This document shows, in pieces, positions 10,700-22,715 of a stretch of DNA of 64,000 nt (the first letter of the stretch is position 1; each line of letters opens with the position of its first letter). A program made the translations under genes and the position numbers. The DNA is from Brachyhypopomus gauderio (Eukaryota; Chordata; Actinopteri; Gymnotiformes; Hypopomidae): the NCBI RefSeq assembly GCF_052324685.1, contig NC_135221.1, positions 2,677,126-2,741,125 on the forward strand, in the 5' to 3' direction. The notes below the pieces were generated by a model that saw nothing but the letters and a program-made list of their open reading frames with translations, was not told where the DNA came from and ran no database searches.

Positions 10700-11558
10700 T
10701 CTTTATTTTGTGCTTCTTCAAAAAAACTTACAGAGCTCATCTAGAAACCCCAGACTGCTTTGATGTCTTTGCATGGGAGAGACCTCACTGATGCAGCACC
10801 TATAACATAGTATAACTACGCTTCATAACTAAAGCATTTTGAGTGACTGCAGTGCACAAAAACTACACTGTATAATTATATAAATAACCTTTGCTACGTC
10901 TATTTTGTGTCTTGTGGCTGTGTCATGGTGACCTGTGATATGAAATGTCCATCTTCACCTTCGTACCAGGTTTGCTGTTCCATACCTAGATTAAAACCTT
11001 ATTTACTGATATGTCTGTTTCACTTAATGAATATGTTTCAACCTATAAATGATTATTATGATGTTTGATATAATCATACACCTGGCCATAATCCTACAAA
11101 TCCCTTTACTTTGTGCGAGTGGACCAGGACAAATTCATCATTCACTTAGCTTTTTTGTTCATTGACAAAAATTAACTATTAACACTTCTGTTTTTGAAAG
11201 CATTCTTACTTCACAGCATTTTGGGGTAACTGCCTGTACCATAGTGAGAAACACTGGGTGAAGTGCACAGTATTTCCACAGAAACAGGAAATGCCTCGAA
11301 TTTGCTTACACAGCTAAAGGACCCCATCCTGTTGCTCTCTCTATCTCTCTCTCTCTGTCTCTCTCTTCCTCTCTCTGTATGTTCATCTCTACATGTATGA
11401 CAGTGGAAAAAGGAGTCTTGGCTTTTCTCACAAGAAAACAATGAGCTTCCATTTTACAATTTGCTTTCATCTTTAAAATTGTTAAAGATAGCAATTTTAT
11501 TGACAAAAAATAAACACACTATTTTGCAATGTTTATAACACCCCCCCCCCCCCCCCCA

Positions 11559-11593
<35 letters not shown>

Positions 11594-12190
11594 TGTCCTG
11601 CAGTGTTCTACCCAGACTGAGGCCAGAACCATCTACACACCCTGTTTCTCCTTCTGTCTCTACTGAACGCTCTGGTTGCCGAGGTTCAGACTGTACAGCT
11701 GCTGATTCTAGACACTGTCGACTTCACAGTCACAACCTAGGTGGGCATTTCAGTTTCAGGCTTCATAACGGTGCTGTGGGAGTCAGTGGAGTCATGATAT
11801 TTATTTAAATATACACTCTGTGGTCTCCGCAAGAAACATAACTGATCTTCACAAACCTGGCAGACCTGCCATTCACAAACAAAGGCATGGGGTGGTGTAG
11901 GAGTGACAAGACCTAATATCAACACTCAAGGAGGATTAAACCCCTGAACACAGAACACAGCCGAGCCAAGTTACTTGTGCTCTAGCCCACAACACTTATT
12001 ATTCTGATACTTCTGCAACAGTTTATGAAGCTCTGGATAGTGTGAAGGATGCAGTGTGGAACATAGCGTCCGTCTTATGCTGTTGATCCACCAGAGATTT
12101 GCAAGGTTTCCTTCTCAAAAGAATACAATAGCATCCCTCTGCCTGGAGTTAACTGTCCTTAACCATCATGCACGTCCAGAACAACTCCAC
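10700..12190. other. Intergenic stretch with simple repeats only
   Basis: A CT-rich microsatellite lies at about 11,334-11,380. A run of about 18 C residues followed by (CA)n lies at about 11,540-11,591. I see no NITR exon, no convincing open frame and no assignable element in the rest. Confidence 0.5.
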
Positions 12191-12195
12191 AAGAT

Positions 12196-14283
12196 TTACT
12201 GGGTTAAACTGTCCTCATCAACAGCAGGACATTGCACTTCAGAGTACAGACTGTCGTAATGTCTTCCTCTCTTCACTGTTGTGGTTTGTCCTTTATTGAC
12301 GTGTATGGCAGCATAACCAATTTCCTCAGCACCATCGTCCTGTGGAAGTGGACAATTATCAGACACACAGGACTACAGATGCACCCTCAAAATCACGCTC
12401 ACACACTCTTTGTAATTGTTTACCTGATCGATTGTGTTTTCTGTCTCAACACCTTCCTGTGTCACTGCACAATGAAAAAATAAATAATAAAAATGAAAGG
12501 GAAAAATGAACTTTTATTACATCTTGATGGAAATTGATGCTTCTGCTTCTGTAGCATTTTAGTCATCTTCAGTTTTCATCAGTTAGGTCTATAGCAAAGA
12601 GGACATCACCTATCAGTCTAGCTCAGGTGTTTCACCTGATTGACTAAGTGAGTCCCAGTACTGAAACATTCACAATACTCAGAGAAATGAGGCACACAGA
12701 TGGCGCATGTTTGTTACTGTATTGTTTCTTAAAGCAAATCTGATGAAACACTTACTTACACTCACTTTAATGAACACTTACCAGAGGGCTGTTCCCAGAG
12801 TCTCTTTCTCTGGATTAATCTAGCTTGAACGCCGATCACAACCACACACACTCCCAGTGCTGTTCCTAGACAGATTACTATGGGATCCAGAGGCCCTACT
12901 GGATAGGACAATAAATCACTTGAACCAGTGCTTAATTTGTAAATCAAACGATGCCGGAACGCAAACAGCGGACAACATAAAATGTTACCGGATCGAGGCA
13001 GACAGTTACCGGAACGTACGCTTCAAAATTAAAGAGTTCCCGGATCCTGTTCCGGCAGGATCTGGCTCAAATTAAGCCCTGACTTGAACTATGATTAGAA
13101 AACTGACTAATTATGACTAATTGTGAAAGTATACACAATTACCAACTGTTGTTCCGTTTCCAAGAAGGATCTTCCCACAGGTGTGCACAGCGCAGTAGTA
13201 AGTGCCAGTATCCGAGACGCTGAGGACACTCTTGGAGAGGTTGTACACACAGCTGTGTGGAGAAGAGCTGATCTCACACTGACGGCTGCTATGATGAGTG
13301 GAGATGATTTCAGGATGGGAGTCTCCTGCAGAAGCTCTGAACCAGAACACTTGGAGTTCTGCTGTTCTCCTCTCAGAGAGGACGCTACACTGCAGAGACA
13401 TGGACTCTCCTGGAGAAACCCTCCCTACATCTGGACTTTGGACCACTGATATGTTTACGACTCCATGACCTAGTTGGAATAATACAAAATCAAGTCTTAT
13501 AGTATTTCAAAATAGTACCCTACATCAGAATTAGTGGTTAGTATAGTACATGCTGTTATATAAAAGATTTAGTAGCAAGCTAAAAAAAAGCATAATCTAT
13601 GTGTACTTGGGTAATAAACTAGACCTAACACCTAATAAAACCTGATTAAGTATTTATTATGAATCAAAATGACTAGGGGATTCAGCAAATTCTACCATTT
13701 TAAAGTAGAAAAGTAGAATTTGTTCATTACCTTTCACAGCTAAGAATGTTCCAGTGGAAAATGTGAATTTATTCCAGAGAGACATCCCACAGAAGTGCAT
13801 TCCTTCATCTTCAGCTTTTACATGTGGAATTGTCAGAGAAAGGCCATTCGGGATCCGCTTCAATTGTAATTCCGAACTGAGAAATCTAGGTGAAATTTCA
13901 TGATCACTGTTTGCCATCGCTGTCCCCACATCTTGAGGTAGTTCTCCTGGCCTTTGTTTGTACCAAACCACAAAATCAAGACGAAAGTCGTGTGGAAATG
14001 TGCAGTTAAGTGAAGCTGCTTCTCCATTCTTCACTGAGACAAGCGACAGTTGATAAAGCTCCACAACCTGAACCAGAGCTTGAAAAACACATCAAAAGTC
14101 AAATCTTGTCCCACAAGGCAAGAAACTAAAGTTTAGACAACTCATACTCATGAAATGTGTTCAGTTACGAAGGCTAAGAACAGCTGTGCATCTTTATCCC
14201 TCTTCTAGTAAATATCAGTTACATTCAAACTTACATGTTTTGCAAAGAGATAAAATAAGAATCCAGACTGGTGTCATCCTCAT
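12196..14283 (-). CDS. nitr: NITR2: two-Ig inhibitory NITR with a divergent tail
   Basis: Exons, minus strand: leader 14,283-14,235; V 14,078-13,731; I 13,445-13,143; transmembrane 12,898-12,782; cytoplasmic 12,464-12,424; tail 12,339-12,196. Sum 1,002 bp, 333 residues, in frame. The V domain (ELYQLSLVSVKNGE, LNCTF, VVWYKQRPGELPQ, DEGMHFCG, FSTGTFLAV) belongs to the same V group as NITR3 and NITR4. The I exon is 303 bp rather than 312: it lacks one codon (THHSSRQC for THHNSSRQC) and uses an earlier donor. The membrane segment DPIVICLGTALGVCVVVIGV is distinct. The tail has IGYAAI and SLYSEV, both canonical ITIMs, and ends AVDEDSLTQ, resembling the NITR7 and NITR8 tails rather than NITR3. A hAT MITE sits in the intron between the I and membrane exons. 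Confidence 0.87.
12926..13081. mobile_element. hAT MITE, 156 bp, in NITR2 intron 3
   Basis: Inverted ends CAGTGCTTAATTTG (left) and the complement of CAGGGCTTAATTTG (right) are flanked by a perfect 8-bp duplication, ACTTGAAC, at 12,918-12,925 and 13,082-13,089. It holds no coding sequence. It begins 28 bp upstream (minus-strand sense) of the transmembrane exon acceptor, so it sits where the branch point and pyrimidine tract of this intron would be expected. Confidence 0.88.
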
Positions 14284-15340
14284 GAAGGGAATGACTGTTA
14301 ATGGGGAAACTGCTCCTCAGGTGCTAAGAAAAGAACTGAAGTGATGTTTGCTGGAAGGTTTTCCCCTCAGTGGGCTCCAGCACTCACAGGGTCTCAAAGT
14401 GTTTTTCAACCTACCTTCTTTTAACCCAGTTTCGCCACAATACGTCAGTGATGAAAAGATGGAAAAAAAAAACAGAACACTCCAGGAGATGCATGTTCGT
14501 GAGAAGAGGATGATCAAGAAAATGCAATTGAATCACGATAACTGCGTACATATTACATATGTGTGTATGGGTTAGAAGAACATAAACTGGATGTGTCCTC
14601 CTGTTATATCACAGATATATAAACAGGTTAAATATGTAAACATCAGAGGAAGACGTAGAGGTTTCTGGTGCTTACGTATTCATGCATATTAATTTAAGGA
14701 TTTTTACCATTCATGAATACATACATATTTTTGCTGTGTCCCTGGCTGTGTGTAAGCAAAATAATTATAACATTTAGTTAGACTATTGTACATTACATAT
14801 GTCCTATTTCACTTAACATGCTATTTTGATCTGGCACTGGAGTTAAAATGTTTAAATCAGTATGGACACTACAGAATTGCTTAATATGGCAAACACTAAA
14901 AGTTAAAGAATAAAGTTAAAGAAACAATATAGATTAACAGCTTTGGCCAAACCAACAAAACATTTAGTGTACAATAGATAAATAATGAGCACTTTAGCTG
15001 AAATGTTTACACTGTATAAAAACAGATGCATAGACAATAATTGCATAATTTTGAATTGGAAAAAGCCCACGTGGCCAAGAATGTCCTCACATTAAAGGAG
15101 TGATTCAGTCATTTATCTCATATTCATGTATTCTCTTTTATTCGACATGTTGTGACTACAACTGAAAAACAACAATTTGCTCCAACAGCATGTCTTCAGA
15201 GGAAAATGAATTTCCATCAGTTTAGTTTCTATCGCATTGATTACAGAAACTGTTCAAATGTAAGTTGTTTACTGGTAAGACTTGTATTATTTTTAATTAC
15301 TGCAGACTTTAAAGTGAAATAAGAAATGGTAGCAGAAACA
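14284..15340. other. Intergenic stretch between NITR2 and NITR3 blocks
   Basis: About 14,284-14,470 is the NITR2 5-prime flank, shared with NITR3 and NITR4. The part at about 14,680-14,800 resembles 34,225-34,320 upstream of the NITR5 3-prime end, so this spacer was duplicated with the genes. No gene or named repeat seen. Confidence 0.5.
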
Positions 15341-15350
15341 GTGTTGTGGC

Positions 15351-15460
15351 GGTGTGTATTGTGGAGTGTGATGTTCGCCGTGGTGTGTATTGTGGAGTGT
15401 GATGTTCGCCGTGGTGTGTATTGTGGAGTGTGATGTTCGCCGTGGTGTGTATGGTGTGAC
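15351..15460. repeat. 32-bp minisatellite, about 3.5 copies
   Basis: The unit 'gtgtgtattgtggagtgtga' plus 12 bases repeats every 32 bp. A related single copy with the same following sequence ('gactgcagctgt', 'gagtgctg') lies in the I-to-membrane intron of NITR3 at about 17,521-17,590. The segment is therefore probably a displaced piece of a NITR intron. Confidence 0.8.
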
Positions 15461-15702
15461 TGCAGCTGTGATGAGTGCTGTTACTGACACTGATCTGAGC
15501 TTCTCGGTTTCTTTCTCCTACTTCTCCTCACCACAAACCTCAGAAGCCCAGTTACTGCACTCAGAGCGACAAATGACGACCTACAAAAGTCTGATAAGTA
15601 GTACTACTGAAATCCACCATCATCCACGTTCACATCAACCCTTTATCATCTTACAAACATTAGTGAGAGCATGAAGAATTCCAGAACTCTCGCTTCGTTC
15701 TG

Positions 15703-15780
15703 ATTGGACACCTTTCTTTGTAGTGCTACCTGCTGATTGGCTGCCCTTATAAAAGTCGGTCCTTCACGTCCTCTTCATCT
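15703..15780 (+). promoter_or_regulatory. Promoter-like CCAAT/TATA block antisense to NITR3, 3-prime side
   Basis: On the plus strand, ATTGG lies at 15,703-15,707 and 15,736-15,740, with TATAAAAG at 15,748-15,755, followed by a pyrimidine-rich 'ctcttcatctgctcctcc'. The first ATTGG is 45 bp upstream of the TATA box, which is normal core-promoter spacing. It lies about 150 bp beyond the NITR3 stop codon and points into the gene. The block recurs beside NITR4 and NITR5. No downstream open frame is evident, so any product would be an antisense RNA. Confidence 0.35.
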
Positions 15781-15906
15781 GCTCCTCCTCTAACATCACT
15801 GCTTCAGAGAGACTTCACATGCTGTTAATGATGTACTGTACATGGACAGCAGAATGTCCCCAAAGTGCCATTATATGGGGAACTGGTGTTAGAGTACTGA
15901 CAGCAG

Positions 15907-18900
15907 TTACTGGTTACTGACAGCAGAGTACAGCACTTCAGAATACACACTGTGCTCAGTCTCTCCTCTCTTCTCCTGGCCTCGTCTGGTTTTCCTCTCA
16001 TTAAACTGTATACCAGCGTAGTCCAGCTCTAAAGCATCACGCTCCTGTATGGAGAATGTTTGAAAGATTATGAAAGAGCTGTTTGAACCACAGGACTGTC
16101 AGTGTGAATGTGATGTCAGCTCTTTCTGTATCGACATGAAACACACAGTCCCAGCTGCCTTCACATTACCTCAGTGGTGGACGTCTTTATCAAAGTCTCT
16201 TGTTGAAGTCTCACTGTAGTGGGACAAAGTAAAATTACATTACTCCACACATTTTTCTTTCCATTAAGACCACTCAATAAAAAGTAATGTTGAACAACAA
16301 CTCAAAAAAGAGTAACATTCACCAACAACTCAATAAGGAGTAATGTTGACCAAAAACTCAATAAAAAGTAACGTTGGTCAACAACTCAGTAAAGAGTAAT
16401 ATTGACCAACAGCTTAATAAAGAGTAATGTTGACCAACAACTCAATAAAAAGTAACATTGGTCAACAATTCAATAAAGAGGAATGTTGACCAATTACTCA
16501 ATAAAGAGTAATGTTAACCAACAACTCAATAAACAGTAATGTTGGCCAACACGTTATTTCACTATGAGGTGTTGTTGAAGGTTTACATGCAAAGCTTTAA
16601 CAGACACTCACCACTGCAGTGTTCACAGTTTCTCCTTCTACAGATTAAAACTGCCTGTGCAGAAATGACGAGCACACACACTCCCAGAGCTGCTCCCACG
16701 ATCATCAGCACAGCATCCACAGGTGTTTCTGTAACAAATGAATTCTGAAAACGTTGCGCAAAAGTTTCTTTAACCACTTTAGCTGAGCTGGCCCCTCTAG
16801 AGGTACGAATGATCATAATAGCAACAACACAACAACAACAAGAATAATGATAACAATAATAATAATGTTTTCTTTTAGCTGTTGTGACAGGGAATTGTCA
16901 GTGTCTAATAATAAAAATGATTATTTTTTAACATTTTAGGCAATGGTACAAGATGAGTGTCTAGTCTGTGGACCAATGATTTTAAGTGAAGACCATCACC
17001 AGTAACTAAGAAGGGGTTAGATGGTCTGTATGAAGACTATAGATCGGTATCAAGCACAAGACATATAGGGTAGAAGCAACAGTAGTACATGTTTACAGCT
17101 GTTTGTGATGAACCAGCACAACCACTGGCATACAACACACATAATCAAATGACTGGGACTCTCTGTACTGGTGCCTCTTTTTAATTGATTCAATCTCTTC
17201 CTGCAACCATTTGATCTACAGGTAGGAGCTTCTGTCTTTGCCTTTTTCACAACACAAGGAAAGGCAGACATTTACAGACCTGTAAGGCCAAATCAAGTTT
17301 TGAGTTGAGTATACTGTTGTGTATGCTGTCAACAGAGAGGCGCAGGGGTTCACAACAAACATATTAAAACCAATACTGTCATGGATACTTAAGCCTAACA
17401 ACATGAACAGTAGATAAGAAACAAAATGGGTGATAAATAATTTGTTTTTAGGGTATCTAATGGCTCATTTGAGTCACGGGTCAAAACCAACCCAAAATTG
17501 TAGAAGGAAAAGTGTTGCACCTGTGTGTATTGTGGAGTGTGATGTTTTCCGTGGTGTGTATGATGTGACTGCAGCTGTAATGAGTGCTGATACTGACCCA
17601 CGTTAACCTAAGAGATCGTAACAGAAAGCTAACACAAGGCGAAGGTTAAAACTTACTGAGACTCACTGTTGTTCCATTTCCAAGAAGGATCTTCCCACAG
17701 GTGAGCACAGCGCAGTAGTAAGTGCCAGTATCAGAGACGCTGAGGACACTCTTGGAGAGGTTGTACACACAGCTGTGTGGAGAAGAGCTGATCTCACACT
17801 GACGGCTGCTGTTGTGATGAGTGGAGATGATTTCAGGATAGGAGTCTCCTGCAGAAGATCTGAACCAGAACACTTGGAGTTCTGCTGTTCTCCTCTCAGA
17901 GAGGACGCTACACTGCAGAGACACGGACTCTCCTGGAGGAACCCTCTCCACTTCTGGACTTTGGACCACTGATATGCTAAATTCTCCATGGCCTAGTTAG
18001 AATAATATAACATTTTAAAAATCTTGGCCATCTTAATATGTTTGAAAAGTGGCAAACTACATCAGAAAATGTGGTTAATAAAGTACATGCTGTTATTTAA
18101 TGCATATAATAGCTCTGAAATTGCAGAGAGAAACACAACTGTGAAAATAGTACTCAGTTTTAATAAAGTAATTAAAAATAAATAAACCATACAAATGAGA
18201 GAGGAGTATGGAGAAGATAAAGGAGTTCTTTAGTAAGACGAGACGTAGCACATTCAACACCTCGAACGAGAAGCACTGGAGTGAGAGTTAGGAACCGGCA
18301 CTCAAGTATGTGAGTGAGAAACGATAGACAAGTGAACAGAATTACTAGCAATCAGGGTATTGGGAGAGAATGAGTGTGAATGGATATTGGTGGGTCTATG
18401 GCTAATTTGTGATAGAAAACACTCAATGTGTATATAAAAGATAAGATAATCCTTTATTAATTAAAAGAGCTCAATCTATAGATATATTTGTAATAAAACA
18501 GACCTAATGTCATAGGTAATTTAAATGCTGAATTACCAGTGGGTTCAGGAAATTATTTGATTAAATGACCAATAAGAAATTGTTCATTACCTGTCACAGC
18601 TAAGAATGTTCCATTAGAAAATGATTTTTTGTTCCAGACAGACATCCCACAGAAGTGCATTCCTTCATCATCAGCTTTTATGAGTGGAATTGTCAGAGAA
18701 AGGCCATTTGGGATCCGCTTCAAGTTTAATCCTGAACTGAGAAATTCAGGTGAAATTTCAGCATCTTGGCTTCCTATAATTGTGCCGATCTCCTGAGGTA
18801 GCTCTCCTGGTCTTTGTTTGTACCAAACTACAAACTCAAGACGAGAGTCTTGTGGAAATGTGCAGTTAAGTGAAGCTGCTTCTCCATTCTTCACTGAGAC

Positions 18901-19132
18901 AAGTGACGGTTGGTAAAGCCCCACAACCTGAGAAAGAGCTTCAAAAACACATCAAAAGTCAGATCTTGTCCCACAAGGCAAAAAACAAAGTTTAGACAAC
19001 TCATACTCATGAAATGTGTTCAGTTACGATGGCTGTGCATCTTTATCCCTCTTCTAGTAAATATCAGTTACATTCAAACTTACATGTTTTGCAAAGAGAT
19101 AAAATAAGAATCCAGACTGCTGTCATCCTCAT
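15907..19132 (-). CDS. nitr: NITR3: two-Ig inhibitory NITR with three tyrosine motifs
   Basis: Exons, minus strand: leader 19,132-19,084; V 18,938-18,591; I 17,968-17,657; transmembrane 16,728-16,612; cytoplasmic 16,213-16,170; tail 16,044-15,907. Sum 1,008 bp, 335 residues, in frame. The leader encodes MRMTAVWILILSLCKT. The V domain has LNCTF, FVVWYKQRPGELPQ, DEGMHFCG and a J-like FSNGTFLAV. The I domain has SLQC, VFWF, TYYC and GNGTTV. The membrane segment is VDAVLMIVGAALGVCVLVI. The tail has LDYAGI, SVYSEV and VLYSAV, all fitting (S/I/V/L)xYxx(I/V/L), then ends SNQ. It is the best-armed inhibitory tail in the window. The fourth intron holds a 28-bp minisatellite. The whole block was duplicated to form the NITR4 block. 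Confidence 0.9.
16265..16550. repeat. 28-bp minisatellite in NITR3 intron 4, about 10 copies
   Basis: The unit 'aactcaataaagagtaatgt' plus eight bases (tgaccaac) repeats at 28 bp. The same repeat sits at the same intron position in NITR4 (about 7 copies) and NITR5 (about 14). It is absent from NITR1, although that gene shares the flanking exons. Confidence 0.85.
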
Positions 19133-19196
19133 GAAGGGAATGACTGTTAATGGGGAAACTGCTCCTCAGGTGTTGAGAAGAAAACTGAAGTGATGT

Positions 19197-20054
19197 TTGC
19201 TGGAAGGTTTTACCCTCACTGGGCTCCAGCAGTCACATGATCTCTTAAAGTGTTCTTTCCACCTGTCATGGTTGCTCCCTCCCTGGCGTATCAGTTGCCT
19301 TAAATACCCCGTCATGTGCTGCTGTTTTTACTTCCTAGTTTTTTCTTCTATGTGTACGATGTTTGTACATACCTGTTTTCTGTTGTGTTTCAATTTGTTT
19401 GTGTTTTTTTTCTTTGTTTGTAATGTATTGTAGATATTGTAGATATGTTTGTCTCAGTGCCTTAACTCTATTTAAACAATCCTGATAATGAAGCCTTGTG
19501 TAAAGTTTCTGTTTCAGCTGTTTTGTGTTATGAGACCCCAGATAAGTGAAATGGTTCTTCACATCTTGGTGAACACTACGGGGAGGAGTGACCAGTAGTG
19601 CAAGTGGTGAGAAAGAAAACCCGTTATGGGACTTGATTGTTTCTCAAGTGCTCTGTGAGCTTCCCCATGTTACCTCCCATTGGGAGCTTCTAAGTAGGTT
19701 TGGTATCTTTGTGTCCATCCAGGTCACCCAGTCGCCTGTCTGAGTCTCCGTCTTGTTGGCCACCCAGTCTGAGCCATTGTGGACACCAGCCAGGCAGATC
19801 TAGACCGATTCTGTTCCTGGCATGGAAGACACTGTCCAGGTTTCTGTTCTGGGCAGATAACGTCATCTGAGTTTCTGTCGCTGTGGTTGTACTGCAGGCC
19901 ACCAAATGAGTTCCTGTCATATGTGTCAGGCCTGTTCTTATGACGATGCCTCCGGACCCTACGCTGCCGCTGAACACTGCCATTTACTGCTGCTGCCATC
20001 TCTTGTCACTCGAGTTACGTCGTTCCCTCCTATCACCTGAGGTTCCTTTGAAAC
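19197..20054. other. 5-prime flank of NITR3 and duplicated retroelement-like sequence
   Basis: The proximal part is shared with NITR2 and NITR4 flanks and lacks the CCAAT box of the other promoter class. From about 19,265 ('tgtcatggtt') onward, T-rich sequence resembles a long terminal repeat or other retroelement remnant; it is present again at 27,260-28,170. It is non-coding and broken, with no clear ends. It predates the NITR3/NITR4 block duplication. Confidence 0.35.
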
Positions 20055-20275
20055 GTGCCATATTTTGTCAATTGTGATTTTTTTTTACACCCCAATCGAA
20101 ATTTGTCCTCCGCTTTTAACCCATCTGTGCAGTCAGAACACACACACACACACACTAGTGGTTACTAGGGGGCTGTGGATCACACGTGCCCAGAGCGGTG
20201 GGCAGCCCTAGCCCGGCGCCCGGGGAGCAGTTGGGGTTAGGCGCCTTGCTCAAGGGCACCTCAGTCATGGCCTGT
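20055..20275 (-). mobile_element. tRNA-derived SINE copy 1, partial
   Basis: Antisense copy of the SINE seen complete at 25,333-25,640: the tail 'gtcaattgtgat', a CA microsatellite, the core 'gagcagttggggttaggcgc' and 'aagggcacctcagtcatggc' are present. The tRNA-like head is lost. It is missing from the matching position of the NITR4 block. Confidence 0.75.
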
Positions 20276-21112
20276 CTGGGAATTGGGAATTCCTGGTTCC
20301 CTCCTGTCCTGCCCAAGGCAGCATCTGCTGCTCCCAGTGGGCCTCCAGCACTGCTGTATTGCCTGTGTCCGTGGTGCAAGCATCCATGTTTTTCCCTTTA
20401 CCTGTGCCTAGTGTTGTTCTTGCCACCCTGTTTGTGGTCTCTGTCCCCGTGTCTATGAATATGTCTGTTTCTGTTTCTGTTCCGGTTCCTGCTCTTGTGA
20501 CCTTTGCCACATCTATGTTACGTTTTTGTTCTCTTAGTCCTCTTTTGCCTCTGCTCATCACATATGTCTACATACTATGTTTTTATATATTCATCATAAA
20601 TCATTTTTTTGTGTATGATTATGGTCACATTCATACAAAAAAAACATGTGACTCAAGGTAATTTTCTATATAAAGTTTATATTTTAACAGTGTCATAGCA
20701 TCTGTGTTATGAATTGTTTCATTAAAAAGTTGTACATTAATTTTATACGATTGTACAGAAGTACATATAGGCCTATGATCCCTTCATAGGCCTACTACTA
20801 ATTTAACAGGAAACCTGAGTGTTTTATCTTGCATATATTTATATTTACACAACAGAACAAATTGCTGCACTGTTTCTATATGAAACATATGAACATTTAT
20901 TTTTATTGGAAAAAGACAACTTCTAATACTTTGCTTGATAACCAATTTAACAGCTACTTACATTAATGCCAATAATGTTTCACGTTCTCCCAATAGGCCT
21001 ACTCCTAAAACAATAGGTTCCTCAATGAAAGCCAACTGCAATATTTAGACTTTATAATATTCTTCTTCAATCATTAATGTTTCTTGAAGCTGCTCTGTTT
21101 TCTTCCCTCTTA

Positions 21113-21285
21113 GGCTGGAAACATACTTGCTGTTTGCCCATGCGTTCGCGTAGACAACGTTCGCGTACGCGTTGCGTTAACTATTGGAGGACGTGCAAGA
21201 CCTACGCGCCAAACCGACGCAGGATACGCGAAGCAGCCATGATGCGTACGCGAACGCGTAGTTAACAGCAAGTATATCTTAGCCT
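21113..21285. mobile_element. MITE, 173 bp, CpG/TACGCG-rich, flanked by TTA
   Basis: The ends GGCTGGAAACATACTTGCTG and, as complement, GGCTAAGATATACTTGCTG form imperfect inverted repeats, with TTA on both sides (21,110-21,112 and 21,286-21,288). The interior is rich in GCGT, TACGCG and CGCGTA, unlike the AT-rich surroundings. The paralogous NITR4 block has an uninterrupted 'ccctcttagttctg' at about 30,587, the empty site. The 3-bp TTA duplication suggests a PIF/Harbinger-type MITE. Confidence 0.75.
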
Positions 21286-21489
21286 TTAGTTCTGTCAGTT
21301 TGGCCATGATTGTAGAACTAATGGATGAAGCAACAACATGTTTCCCTTTGAGATTAAATTAAGAACAAGGCTTACAGTTGTGGTCAACATCGGCACACCT
21401 GGACACTATGTAAAATATCTCCTCAATATTTATTATTAAACATAAAAACATACTGTAGATTACATCCACTTTGATCCTGTCCAGTGCTT

Positions 21490-22410
21490 GACTTTTAGAT
21501 GTCCATTTTAAAACGTTACAAGAGCTATGCTATGCTAACTGTTTTAGCTAGCTAGGGTAATGCTAGCTACATGAACAGAGGTGGACCTCTGGCGGATTCC
21601 ATGTTCAGAAAGTAAAAGTCCTCACCAACATTTTTGCTCAGGCTTCCTGGATTGTGTTGATTCCACAAATTTTACCTGACGTGCACTAATTAGAAAATCC
21701 AGCAAGCTTGAGTAAAATCCTGGGAGGGAGTTTTACTTTCTGAACCTGGAATGTCCACTACAGAGAATTAAAGGAGTAGCAAGCTGGTCACACGATAGCG
21801 CACAGCACATTTGTTTGTCTACTTAAGTATATCATTTAACCCCATACAGTAACATTAATGAATATAACTGCTGTAATCGAAACAAACTAAAGCTGCGAGA
21901 CGTAGGCCTATTAGAGTCAACTAACTAACGTAAATATAAAGTTTATTCATACTTACTTGCAGGGTTGCCAACTTTCACGCATTGAGCGTGAGACACACGC
22001 ATTTGACCGTCTTCACACGTTCACACGCCACACATCCGATTTCTCACGCCGAAAAAATAATCTAGTTTATTTACCTCTGATCCATATCTATGATTCAATG
22101 AGTTACTAGTTCGCTCTGGCGCCAACCACTGCGATATAATACTTAATTTGTGTCCATTTTACACCCCCCCGGTAACCATTTACGTTCTGGTCCACAGGTG
22201 CGCACTAGCCTACACGTTTACCTCTTCCTCTACCAACTTCCTAGCTCAGTCAGGTGAATAGGTGGGGAGTCATACATGGATTGGCTCCCTTTGCATATTT
22301 GTATTATCTGAAATTTCCAGATACCGATGACATTCAAATATAAACACATAGAGTTTTCCTATGGTTATCTATTATGAAGCTCTCTACATTCTCACATGTA
22401 TGCAGGCCAT
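21490..22410. other. Intergenic sequence with a hAT-like end at 21,960
   Basis: CAGGGTTGCCAACT at 21,960 is a typical hAT terminus. About 130 bp after it resemble 46,870-47,000 inside the MITE near NITR7. The partner end was not found, so this is a fragment. The remainder shows no gene. Confidence 0.45.
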
Positions 22411-22420
22411 ATATATGTGC

Positions 22421-22715
22421 CATATTTTTGTCAATTGTGATTCATTTTCACCGCAATCGAAATTTGTCCTCCGCTTTTAACCCATCTGTGCAGTTAGAAC
22501 ACACACACACACACACACACTACTGATTACTAGGGGGCTGTGGATCACACGTGCCCAGAGCGGTGGGCAGCCCTAGCCCGGCGCCCGGGGAGCAGTTGGG
22601 GTTAGGTGCCTTGCTCAAGGGCACCTCAGTCATGGCCTCAGGCCTGGGAATCGAACCCACGACCCTCCGGTCACAAAACCAGCTCCCTATCACCACGCCA
22701 TGTCTGCCCCATATA
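22421..22715 (-). mobile_element. tRNA-derived SINE copy 2, near full length
   Basis: Antisense SINE with tail, CA tract, conserved core and a tRNA-like head ending 'ctgggaatcgaacccacgac' (B-box complement). Flanks share 'atatatgt', a probable target duplication. The same family occurs at 20,055 and 25,333. Confidence 0.8.

Noticed and set aside
17775-17972. Repeated plus-strand frames (MWRRADLTLTAAVV type) opposite each I exon
   Set aside because: They are mirror frames of a conserved coding exon and recur only because the I exon is nearly identical in all genes.
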